Assembly: GCA_964437245.1 (NCBI GenBank)
Contig: CAYTGJ010000184.1
Span: 1 to 7,383 of the forward strand
Source of the DNA: JANYCO01 sp964437245
Lineage (GTDB): Bacteria > Bacteroidota > Bacteroidia > Cytophagales > Cytophagaceae
DNA length: 7,383 bases
Direction of reading: 5' to 3'
Both the position numbers and the translations under genes were made by a program. Below, in pieces: positions 1-5,197 of the stretch; the first letter of the stretch is position 1, and each line of letters begins with the position of its first letter. The notes below the pieces were generated by a model. The model was not told where the DNA came from. It worked only from the letters and a program-made list of their open reading frames with translations, and did no database searches.

Positions 1-21
1 AAGATTATTGATGGATAACAT
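1..21 (-). CDS. Possible 5' end of a minus-strand gene (partial, 7 codons)
   Basis: Reading leftwards from an ATG at 21-19 gives M-L-S-I-N-N-L to the window edge. A hydrophobic-polar opening of this kind is common at the first beta strand of ABC-type ATPases, including ABC-F proteins, but seven residues cannot identify a family. The best support that a gene starts here is a good Bacteroidota -7 box (TACCTTTG, minus strand 34-27) just upstream. The gap of 62 bases from the DUF1653 stop at 84 would allow an independent transcription unit. The true start could also lie beyond the window. The assignment as an ATPase is a guess; the presence of a gene is moderately likely. Confidence 0.4.
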
Positions 22-26
22 ATCCG

Positions 27-34
27 CAAAGGTA
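27..34 (-). promoter_or_regulatory. Putative -7 promoter box TACCTTTG
   Basis: On the minus strand the sequence TACCTTTG matches the Bacteroidota primary-sigma -7 consensus TAnnTTTG at all fixed positions. No clear TTTG-like -33 element is seen 17-21 bases upstream. Transcription would begin at about 21-24, at or a few bases before the ATG at 21, so the transcript would have almost no leader. Confidence 0.5.
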
Positions 35-83
35 CGGAAAAAAGGGGAATGTACCTTACGAGATTATAGGGAAAGCAGGAGAC

Positions 84-296
84 TTAGAGCGGGGAAGGAC
101 CGGTCCATTTGAAGCGTAGTACTTCTTCTCCGTTGATTTCCAGGGTTTCTTCAAACATTTTTCGGGGACGCACCCAAAGCTGCTCCGATTTTTCGGATCT
201 ATACAGTACGAGTTCTTCTTCTGTTTCGCTGTGACATACTGTTCCCAGTACGATATAGTAATTTCCTTTATAATGTCGGTAACGTCCGGTTTGCAT
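84..296 (-). CDS. DUF1653 family small protein
   Basis: A 70-residue protein of the DUF1653 family, whose members are typically small single-domain proteins of unknown function. The family hallmarks are visible in order: G-R-Y-R-H-Y-K-G-N near residues 4-12, V-L-G at 16-18, H-S-E-T-E-E at 22-27, V-L-Y-R at 30-33, L-W-V-R-P-R-K-M-F at 40-48 and R-F at 61-62. No signal peptide, membrane segment or Cys-based metal site is present, so it is probably cytoplasmic. I chose the ATG at 296 because the conserved domain begins within three residues of it; an in-frame extension further upstream would run into the divergent dCMP deaminase gene and lacks family similarity. The gene is divergent from dCMP deaminase with 87 bases between the start codons. 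No function can be assigned. Confidence 0.9.
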   Translation of the reverse strand: MQTGRYRHYKGNYYIVLGTVCHSETEEELVLYRSEKSEQLWVRPRKMFEETLEINGEEVLRFKWTGPSPL

Positions 297-318
297 ATCG
301 GTAAAATTAGTAAATTTG
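290..318 (+). promoter_or_regulatory. Bacteroidota-type promoter for dCMP deaminase
   Basis: TTTG at 290-293 and TAAATTTG at 311-318, separated by 17 bases, fit the Bacteroidota TTTG / TAnnTTTG promoter pattern, with spacing at the short end. Transcription would start near 322-325, giving a leader of about 60 bases to the ATG at 384. The -33 element lies at the very start of the divergent DUF1653 coding sequence, overlapping its second codon. Confidence 0.6.
302..309 (-). promoter_or_regulatory. Weak -7 box for the DUF1653 gene (TAATTTTA)
   Basis: Minus-strand TAATTTTA matches TAnnTTTG except for the last base and lies 5 bases from the ATG at 296. No good -33 element was found. It abuts the plus-strand -7 box at 311-318, so the two divergent promoters, if both real, could not be occupied by polymerase at once. 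Confidence 0.3.
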
Positions 319-383
319 CAGATTCGTTTCCCCGGGGGACCTGACTTTCTTTGGGAGCTGTTTCTAAACGATCTATATTTAAG

Positions 384-860
384 ATGGAAAAACCTGAGTT
401 CAAAGACATTTTTATGGAACTGGCACAAAACCTGGCCAAACGTTCGCATTGTATAAAAGCGCAGGTAGGAGCTGTGCTGACCAAGGATACAAGAATAATT
501 TCGATCGGCTACAACGGACCTCCGGCTGATACTCATAATTGTGACGAAGAATGGCCGGAAAAAGGCTGCTCTACCGATTCGAAAGGAAGCTGTTCGCTGG
601 CGTTGCATGCGGAACAAAATGCGATCATCTATGCTTTGAACAATGGAATGAAGATCGAGGGCTCAACCCTTTACATTACGCTATCTCCTTGCCTTGCCTG
701 TGCCCGGTTGTTGTACAGTGCCAAGGTCACCAAAGTTATTTATCTTAAGTCGTATGCGGAGTATAAGGGACTGACTACCGACGAAGGAGTGGATTTTTTG
801 AGACGCTTTGGGGTAGAGGTGGAGAAATACGAACCTACGAACGATAAGCCGGTTCAATAG
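384..860 (+). CDS. dCMP deaminase (deoxycytidylate deaminase family)
   Basis: A 158-residue zinc-dependent deaminase of the cytidine/deoxycytidylate deaminase superfamily, expected to convert dCMP to dUMP for dTMP synthesis in the cytoplasm. The catalytic zinc motif is complete: H75-A-E77 supplies one ligand and the proton-shuttling Glu, and P102-C103-L-A-C106 supplies the two Cys ligands. G-Y-N-G-P-P at 42-47 matches the dCMP deaminase substrate loop. Additional His/Cys residues (H51, C53, C62, C70, with C23) sit in the insert before the HAE motif and could form a second, structural zinc site, which is inference. The C-terminal Y-A-E-Y-K-G-L and E-G-V-D-F-L-R segments are typical of the family. 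I prefer the ATG at 384; an in-frame TTG at 351 would add 11 residues without family similarity. The protein could act on a related pyrimidine nucleotide, but dCMP is most likely. Confidence 0.9.
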   Translation: MEKPEFKDIFMELAQNLAKRSHCIKAQVGAVLTKDTRIISIGYNGPPADTHNCDEEWPEKGCSTDSKGSCSLALHAEQNAIIYALNNGMKIEGSTLYITLSPCLACARLLYSAKVTKVIYLKSYAEYKGLTTDEGVDFLRRFGVEVEKYEPTNDKPVQ

Positions 861-862
861 TA

Positions 863-911
863 AGATGTGAGGTCTTAGATGCAGGATTCCGGATTCAAGA
901 TACCCGTTAGG
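863..911 (+). repeat. Degenerate heptanucleotide tandem repeat, array A (7 units)
   Basis: Seven consecutive 7-base units begin two bases after the dCMP deaminase stop codon: AGATGTG, AGGTCTT, AGATGCA, GGATTCC, GGATTCA, AGATACC, CGTTAGG. The second base is G and the fourth is T in all seven; the first is a purine in six of seven, the third is A in five, and the sixth is C in four. The consensus is about RGATNCN. Units of the same type recur at 1947-1974 and, inverted, at 2071-2091, on the other side of the hydrolase gene. The period is not a multiple of three and the array lies outside coding sequence. I do not know a name for this repeat. Confidence 0.6.
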
Positions 912-982
912 TAGAAAATATACCAAACCGTTCCGTTCTTCGTTAACGTCTCTGAATCTTAGCTGCTTTTACTTACCTGAAG

Positions 983-1906
983 ATGAGGAAAAAAATAACG
1001 GTGGGCATCGTGTGTCTGCTCCTGCTAATCAATGTGATCGCTTTTCTACATGCGTATAAATTTACCCATTTTGATCCTGAGGGAGGAGTGCGGACTCCGG
1101 AAAGTACTTCTTTTTCGATCTGGCAAAAAATCGGTCTGGCGGTTTCAGGTGTCCGCAATCCTCGTCCGATGGGGCATCGTGCACCTGAAGGAGAGTATGA
1201 ATCTTTCCGGCTGCAGAGCAATAAGGGAATAGAATGTTGGCGGATCAGAACAGAGCAGGCCAAAGGGACGGTGGCATTGTTTCACGGATATGGAGGAGAA
1301 AAATCGTCGATGCTGGACAAGGCAGTGGTGTTCCGGGAGCTGGGCTATGATGTGCTGCTGGTGGATTTTATGGGCAGTGGCGGATCCGAAGGAAATCAGA
1401 CAACGATCGGGTACAAGGAAGCGGAGCAGGTAAAGACGGTATATGAATACCTCGTTTCGGAAGGGGAGCAGAAGATTATTCTTTTTGGAACTTCAATGGG
1501 TGCGGTTGCCATTATGAAAGCGCTGCACGATCATGCACTTCCTGTTTCTTCCGTGATCCTGGAATGTCCTTTCGGAACGATGCTGGAGACGGTAAAGGCT
1601 CGTTTTGCGCTTCTGAATATACCGGATTTCCCTATGGCGCATCTGTTGGTTTTCTGGGGAGGAGTGCAGAATGGGTTCAATGCTTTTGCTCATAATCCTG
1701 TCCGGTATGCTGAAAAGATCCATTGTCCTGTCCTGTTGCTCTATGGACGAAAAGATCAGAAGGTTTCACAACGGGAGACCGAGGCTATTTATGAAAATAT
1801 CCCCGGGCAGAAGGTCTTAAAAATGTATCCTTTGGCAGGACATGAAAATTATTTAATCAAATATTCCGAAGAATGGAGGGAGGATGTACAGTCGTTTTTG
1901 GATTGA
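983..1906 (+). CDS. Alpha/beta hydrolase, membrane-anchored or exported
   Basis: A 307-residue serine hydrolase with the alpha/beta-hydrolase fold (Hydrolase_4 / serine aminopeptidase S33-like), probably an esterase, lipase or peptidase whose substrate cannot be read from sequence. The triad is clear: nucleophile Ser171 in G-T-S-M-G (169-173), Asp258 in Y-G-R-K-D, and His287 in A-G-H-E-N. The H-G-Y-G-G segment at 101-105 is the expected oxyanion-hole region. Residues 5-23 are strongly hydrophobic after a basic M-R-K-K start, making a signal peptide or N-terminal anchor, so the enzyme should face the periplasm; there is no lipobox Cys. It lies 122 bases after dCMP deaminase on the same strand. 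No good TAnnTTTG box is seen in the gap, so read-through from the upstream promoter is possible. Degenerate heptamer repeats lie on both sides of this gene. It converges on murB. Confidence 0.85.
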   Translation: MRKKITVGIVCLLLLINVIAFLHAYKFTHFDPEGGVRTPESTSFSIWQKIGLAVSGVRNPRPMGHRAPEGEYESFRLQSNKGIECWRIRTEQAKGTVALFHGYGGEKSSMLDKAVVFRELGYDVLLVDFMGSGGSEGNQTTIGYKEAEQVKTVYEYLVSEGEQKIILFGTSMGAVAIMKALHDHALPVSSVILECPFGTMLETVKARFALLNIPDFPMAHLLVFWGGVQNGFNAFAHNPVRYAEKIHCPVLLLYGRKDQKVSQRETEAIYENIPGQKVLKMYPLAGHENYLIKYSEEWREDVQSFLD

Positions 1907-1946
1907 AATTTTCAGAATATCCCGGTTAAATGTTTTGCTTATTTCA

Positions 1947-1974
1947 AGATGCCAGATACCCGATACAAGAAAGA
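1947..1974 (+). repeat. Heptanucleotide repeat, array B (3-4 units)
   Basis: The units AGATGCC, AGATACC, CGATACA and the weaker AGAAAGA follow in register. The first three fit the RGATNCN-like pattern of array A closely, and AGATACC occurs identically in both arrays. The block lies 40 bases downstream of the hydrolase stop codon. Confidence 0.55.
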
Positions 1975-2070
1975 GCCAGGAATTCACGAAATAGCTACAG
2001 AATAGTCGTATCTTTTCACCAAACAGATCTGCTCCGGAAGAGATCGTCAGTTACCTGTATCTCATTTTTG

Positions 2071-2091
2071 GCAATCCCGGATCTGGCATCT
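2071..2091 (-). repeat. Heptanucleotide repeat, inverted array B' (3 units)
   Basis: Read on the minus strand from 2091 leftwards, the units are AGATGCC, AGATCCG and GGATTGC. The first is identical to the first unit of array B, so the two blocks face each other. The array ends 24 bases past the murB stop codon. Less regular sequence continues the same base bias beyond 2071. Confidence 0.5.
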
Positions 2092-2114
2092 TTTCAACGC
2101 TCTCCAGTGTGCTC

Positions 2115-3134
2115 TTAAATGAAATTTACTTCTGCTTCCAGTTTGATCTCAAATTTCCGGTAAACCGATTCTTGAATATCCGAAGCAAGTTTTTTTAGTT
2201 CGGAGCCTTTTGCCTGGCCGTAATTGACAAGTACCAGGGCCTGATTTTTATGGACTCCTACATGGCCGATGGTTTTGCCTTTCCAGCCGCATTGCTCGAT
2301 GAGCCATCCTGCAGGCACTTTGGTTTTCCCCGGACTGGTAGGATAGGAGGGAATAGCCGGATACATTGTTTGGATACGCTCAAACAAATGGAGAGGGATT
2401 TCCGGATTTTTGAAAAAGCGTCCGGCATTGCCGATTTCTTTCGGATCGGGAAGTTTGCTCCGGCGGATACTGATCACAGCATCGCTGATGGCTTTGACAG
2501 AAAGGGTGGTGATGCCCATTTCTTTGAGTGTATCGGAAATAGCTCCGTAAGAAATGTTGAATTCCGGTTTTTTGCTGAGCCGGAAGGAAACAGACAGAAT
2601 GATATAGTGCCCTTTTGCTTCCTGTTTGAAGATACTGCTCCGGTATCCGAAGCGGCATTCTTCTCCGGAAAATTTCTGTACCGTACCGGTGGCTATTTCA
2701 TAAGCTTCCAGTTCGAAAAAAACATCTTTGATCTCTACTCCGTAGGCTCCGATATTTTGCATAGGAGCCGCTCCTACGGTACCCGGGATCAGGGAGAGGT
2801 TCTCAAGTCCTCCCCAGTCATGGGCAATGGTATAGAGTACGAGTTCGTGCCAGATCTCTCCGGCTCCGGCCTTTACCGTAACGGTTTCCTGATCTTCGTG
2901 TACGACCTCAATTCCCTTGATCTTATTTTGCAGTACGAGTCCGTCGAAATTATCGGAAGTAAACAGCAGGTTGCTGCCTCCTCCGAGGATCAGCAGTTTC
3001 TCATTCTGGTAGTCAGGAGCAGTAAGGATTTTCCGGAGCGCATCCGTATTGTCAAATGTTGCAAAGTATTTTGCACTGGCTTCTATGCCAAAGGTATTGA
3101 GTGATTTGAGGGAAACGTTTTGTTGTATAGTCAT
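2115..3134 (-). CDS. murB: UDP-N-acetylenolpyruvoylglucosamine reductase MurB (type I-like)
   Basis: A 339-residue FAD-dependent reductase that converts UDP-GlcNAc-enolpyruvate to UDP-MurNAc with NADPH, the second committed step of peptidoglycan synthesis, in the cytoplasm. It aligns end to end with E. coli MurB: N-T-F-G-I at 13-17, the FAD loop L-G-G-G-S-N-L-L at 50-57, S-L-I-P-G at 114-118, N-I-G-A-Y-G at 127-132, Y164-R165 in Y-R-S-S-I-F-K (E. coli Tyr158-Arg159), K-L-P-D-P-K at 227-232, A-G-W-L-I-E-Q-C at 275-282 and Glu335 near the C-terminus (E. coli Glu325). The striking exception is Arg239 in G-N-A-G-R-F-F-K-N-P, where E. coli has catalytic Ser229. I chose the ATG at 3134, 19 bases after the upstream glycosyltransferase stop; a TTG at 3167 would overlap that gene. 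It is the last gene of a three-gene operon. Confidence 0.93.
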   Translation of the reverse strand: MTIQQNVSLKSLNTFGIEASAKYFATFDNTDALRKILTAPDYQNEKLLILGGGSNLLFTSDNFDGLVLQNKIKGIEVVHEDQETVTVKAGAGEIWHELVLYTIAHDWGGLENLSLIPGTVGAAPMQNIGAYGVEIKDVFFELEAYEIATGTVQKFSGEECRFGYRSSIFKQEAKGHYIILSVSFRLSKKPEFNISYGAISDTLKEMGITTLSVKAISDAVISIRRSKLPDPKEIGNAGRFFKNPEIPLHLFERIQTMYPAIPSYPTSPGKTKVPAGWLIEQCGWKGKTIGHVGVHKNQALVLVNYGQAKGSELKKLASDIQESVYRKFEIKLEAEVNFI

Positions 3135-3153
3135 GATCCGGATCAATGGCGGG

Positions 3154-4125
3154 TTAGTAGCGTCCAAATTCTTCTTGCTTCAGCAACACCCTTTTGATAA
3201 ATGCTTTGATAAAGCCTGTGCCGTAGCCAAACATTTGTACCAGTGCTGACCAGATGGACAGCAGACCGATGTACAGACTTTTGTTTTTGATACTGGCGTC
3301 TGCCCCGATGAGCAACAGGTAGGAGAGCAAAGGTAGCAGGAGCCAGGGGCAGAAGAATGCGGCAAGCACCGAACTGATGGTAAAGCCCACAAACAATGCA
3401 GGAATGAAATGAGTAAGCTTGAGGGTGGCGGGATATTTTTTATAAAGGTCGATCCGGCCGATCCCGAAGCGGTTTACCTGGCGGAAAAATTGTTTGAAAC
3501 TGGTACGTCTTTTATGATAAACAAATGCCTGTTCGATCAGGGCAATGGTCAATCCTGCTTTCTCGATCCGGAAGCTGAGCTCAATGTCTTCTGCCAGGGG
3601 AATATCAGGGAAGCCGCCGGTGGCTTCCATTACTTTCCGGTTGAAGCCCATGTTAAAGCTCCGGGGATAAAATTTGGTGATCTTTTTTCCGCTGCCTCTT
3701 AATCCTCCCGTGGTGAAGAAGGAGGTCATGGAATAACTGATCGCTTTTTGAACAGGTGTAAAGGATGGATGGGCCGCATCAGGCCCTCCGAAACAGTCTA
3801 CCTTATTTTCTTTCAGAAAATGTGAAACGATGGAAAGATAATTTTCGGGGATGATACAGTCGGAATCAAAAATGATGAAGTAATCGCCGGAGGCTCTTGC
3901 GATACCGTAGTTACGGGCAATGGACCGGCCTTCATTTTTTTTGTAATGGTAGGAGAGCGATAGTTGTGCTTGAAAAGAAATAGCAATGTCTTCGCACTTG
4001 ACAGAAGACCCGTCTTCTACGATCACTACTTCAAAATCCTTGCAGGTCTGTACGGTGAGACTTTCCAGCAGTTCTCTGACCTCATCGGGCCGGTTGTACA
4101 CAGGAATGATGATTGAAAACTGCAT
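3154..4125 (-). CDS. GT2 family glycosyltransferase with C-terminal membrane helices
   Basis: A 323-residue family 2 (GT-A fold) glycosyltransferase. The N-terminal S-I-I-I-P-V-Y-N-R at 4-12 and V-E-D-G-S-S at 36-41 form the nucleotide-sugar site, D87-S-D89 is the metal-binding DxD, and L-A-E-D-I-E at 177-182 carries the probable catalytic acidic residues, followed by the family-typical Y-H-K-R-R-T-S-F-K-Q-F-F-R-Q stretch (203-216). The catalytic domain ends near 235; residues 240-258, 261-276 and 284-305 look like membrane helices, so the enzyme should sit in the inner membrane with its active site in the cytoplasm. The donor sugar and acceptor cannot be deduced. The ATG at 4125 lies only three bases after the TAG of the preceding gene, arguing for co-transcription and probably translational coupling. 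A role in envelope glycan or glycolipid synthesis is inferred from its neighbours. Confidence 0.85.
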   Translation of the reverse strand: MQFSIIIPVYNRPDEVRELLESLTVQTCKDFEVVIVEDGSSVKCEDIAISFQAQLSLSYHYKKNEGRSIARNYGIARASGDYFIIFDSDCIIPENYLSIVSHFLKENKVDCFGGPDAAHPSFTPVQKAISYSMTSFFTTGGLRGSGKKITKFYPRSFNMGFNRKVMEATGGFPDIPLAEDIELSFRIEKAGLTIALIEQAFVYHKRRTSFKQFFRQVNRFGIGRIDLYKKYPATLKLTHFIPALFVGFTISSVLAAFFCPWLLLPLLSYLLLIGADASIKNKSLYIGLLSIWSALVQMFGYGTGFIKAFIKRVLLKQEEFGRY

Positions 4126-4128
4126 TGG

Positions 4129-5106
4129 CTAGGATTCCGCATTGGTTTTTTCGGAAACGAGGTAATCGGTCTTTTTATCGGAGTTGATCACCATCATTTC
4201 TCCCAGGAAGCCGGCCATAAATAACTGAACTCCTATGATAATCGTGGCCAGGGCTAGATAAAAGACGGTCTGCTCGGTAACGTCTCGGCGTATAGAGCCA
4301 TTGAGCCACCAGGTCTGATAAGCTTTGTCGATTAGCAGATAGGAAATAAACATGAACCCGATCAGGAAGCAGAGGCTGCCAAGGCTGCCAAACAGATGCA
4401 TCGGTCTCTTTTTATATTTTTGTACAAACGTGATGGAAAGAAGATCAAGGAAGCCGTTTACGAAGCGTTCGAGGCCAAACTTGGTGACTCCGTATTTCCG
4501 TGCACGGTGTTCTACTACTTTTTCTCCTATTTTGGTAAAACCATGCCACTTTGCAATGAAGGGAATGTAGCGGTGCATTTCGCCGTACACTTCAATATGT
4601 TTTACGACTTTGTAATGGTAGGCTTTTAGTCCGCAGTTGAAATCGTGCAGATGGATGCCGGACATTTTACGGGTAGCCCAGTTGAAGAGCTTGGTAGGAA
4701 TGGTTTTGCTGATCGGATCGTGTCTTTTCTTTTTCCATCCGGACACAAGGTCAAATTTTTCTTCTTTGATCATCCTGTACAGTTCGGGGATCTCGTCGGG
4801 ACTGTCCTGAAGGTCGGCGTCCATCGTGATCACCACATCGCCGCGGGAGGCCTGGAAGCCGGTGTGCAGGGCAGCGGATTTCCCATAATTCCGGTTGAAA
4901 CGGATGCCTTTAATATTTTTATTTTCCGAGGAAAGTTGTTGAATGACTTCCCATGACCGGTCTTTACTACCGTCGTCAATGAGGAGTACTTCATACGAAA
5001 AATTATTCTTGTTCATCACCAAAGTGATCCAATCGGTCAGCTCTTTCAATGATTCGTCCTCATTGTATAAGGGAATCACCAGTGAAATATCAATTTTTGA
5101 AGACAT
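4129..5106 (-). CDS. Polyprenyl-phosphate glycosyltransferase (DPM1/ArnC/GtrB-like GT2)
   Basis: A 325-residue GT2 enzyme of the DPM1-like group that transfers a sugar from a nucleotide donor to a polyprenyl (in bacteria usually undecaprenyl) phosphate. Visible landmarks are S-L-V-I-P-L-Y-N-E at 8-16, L-I-D-D-G-S at 42-47, N-R-N-Y-G-K at 71-76, D96-A-D98-L-Q-D-S-P as the metal-binding motif, D-F-N-C-G-L-K at 155-161 and H-R-A-R-K-Y-G at 200-206. Two strong membrane segments at about 237-259 and 281-303 anchor it in the inner membrane, as in ArnC, GtrB and CsbB. Its length is normal for the group. It is the first gene of an apparent operon with the next glycosyltransferase (three-base gap) and murB, downstream of a 42-bp palindrome and a weak promoter box. 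The sugar is unknown; lipid, polysaccharide or protein glycosylation are all possible. Confidence 0.88.
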   Translation of the reverse strand: MSSKIDISLVIPLYNEDESLKELTDWITLVMNKNNFSYEVLLIDDGSKDRSWEVIQQLSSENKNIKGIRFNRNYGKSAALHTGFQASRGDVVITMDADLQDSPDEIPELYRMIKEEKFDLVSGWKKKRHDPISKTIPTKLFNWATRKMSGIHLHDFNCGLKAYHYKVVKHIEVYGEMHRYIPFIAKWHGFTKIGEKVVEHRARKYGVTKFGLERFVNGFLDLLSITFVQKYKKRPMHLFGSLGSLCFLIGFMFISYLLIDKAYQTWWLNGSIRRDVTEQTVFYLALATIIIGVQLFMAGFLGEMMVINSDKKTDYLVSEKTNAES

Positions 5107-5125
5107 CTTAATTTATATATTGGAG

Positions 5126-5133
5126 TAAAGATA
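5126..5133 (-). promoter_or_regulatory. Weak -7 box upstream of the glycosyltransferase-murB operon
   Basis: Minus-strand TATCTTTA fits TAnnTTTG except for the last base. It would start transcription near 5120, about 14 bases before the ATG at 5106. No good TTTG element lies at the expected distance; a T-rich stretch about 24 bases upstream is the nearest. The palindromic terminator just upstream makes a separate promoter here likely. Confidence 0.35.
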
Positions 5134-5155
5134 CTAAAACATGTTGAGGTAGGAA

Positions 5156-5197
5156 AATCGTATATCAGAAGGTTTTAAAACCTTCTGATATACGATT
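5156..5197 (-). terminator. 42-bp perfect palindrome, probable intrinsic terminator
   Basis: The two 21-base halves are exact reverse complements with their centre between 5176 and 5177 (GGTTTT/AAAACC). In RNA this would fold as a long stem closed by a tiny TTAA loop. The arm overlaps the last bases of the TAA stop (5198-5196) of the barrel-protein gene. Only on the minus strand is the stem followed by a run of four T bases counting the stem end, so it best fits a terminator for that gene. It would insulate the glycosyltransferase-murB operon. Confidence 0.7.

Larger units (their letters stand above)
1946..2092. repeat. Perfect 12-bp inverted repeat with 123-base spacer
   Basis: AAGATGCCAGAT at 1946-1957 is matched by its exact reverse complement ATCTGGCATCTT at 2081-2092. 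The arms are the outermost heptamer units of the two facing arrays. Transcripts from either convergent gene could fold the arms together, or the arms may mark the ends of a small repeat element. Confidence 0.65.
1907..2114. other. Convergent intergenic region, no gene
   Basis: These 208 bases separate the ends of the convergent hydrolase and murB genes and form the longest non-coding stretch in the window. They hold two heptamer repeat blocks in inverted orientation, whose outer units form a perfect 12-bp inverted repeat (1946-1957 and 2081-2092) with 123 bases between. A small potential hairpin (GATCT at 2026-2030 with AGATC at 2041-2045) lies in the middle. No stem followed by a clear T-run was seen for either gene. 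A short reading frame here has no recognisable protein features. Confidence 0.6.

Noticed and set aside
351..383. TTG at 351 as the start of dCMP deaminase
   Set aside because: The 11 added residues do not resemble the family start, and an ATG at 384 gives the usual length; TTG cannot be wholly excluded because a promoter lies 33 bases upstream of it.
297..617. Upstream extension of the DUF1653 gene, in frame to 617
   Set aside because: The extension would overlap most of the well-supported dCMP deaminase gene and adds sequence with no family similarity; the conserved domain starts at the ATG at 296.
863..911. CRISPR array or integron-like site
   Set aside because: The units are only 7 bases and contiguous, with no spacers, no cas or integrase gene, and no long conserved repeat.
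863..2092. Insertion sequence around the hydrolase
   Set aside because: There is no transposase, no target duplication was seen, and the flanking repeats are degenerate heptamers rather than defined terminal inverted repeats.
1930..2118. 62-codon plus-strand frame between the hydrolase and murB
   Set aside because: It runs through both heptamer repeat blocks and over the murB stop codon, with no domain, signal or start context, so it is explained better as non-coding repeat DNA.
2250..3104. Long open frame on the plus strand (284 codons)
   Set aside because: It lies antisense inside murB, whose protein aligns over its full length with E. coli MurB. The antisense translation shows no recognisable domain and has no promoter-like box before it; such frames are common opposite codon-biased genes.
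3135..3167. TTG at 3167 as the start of murB
   Set aside because: It would overlap the end of the upstream glycosyltransferase and add residues absent from the family; the ATG at 3134 places N-T-F-G-I at the expected distance.
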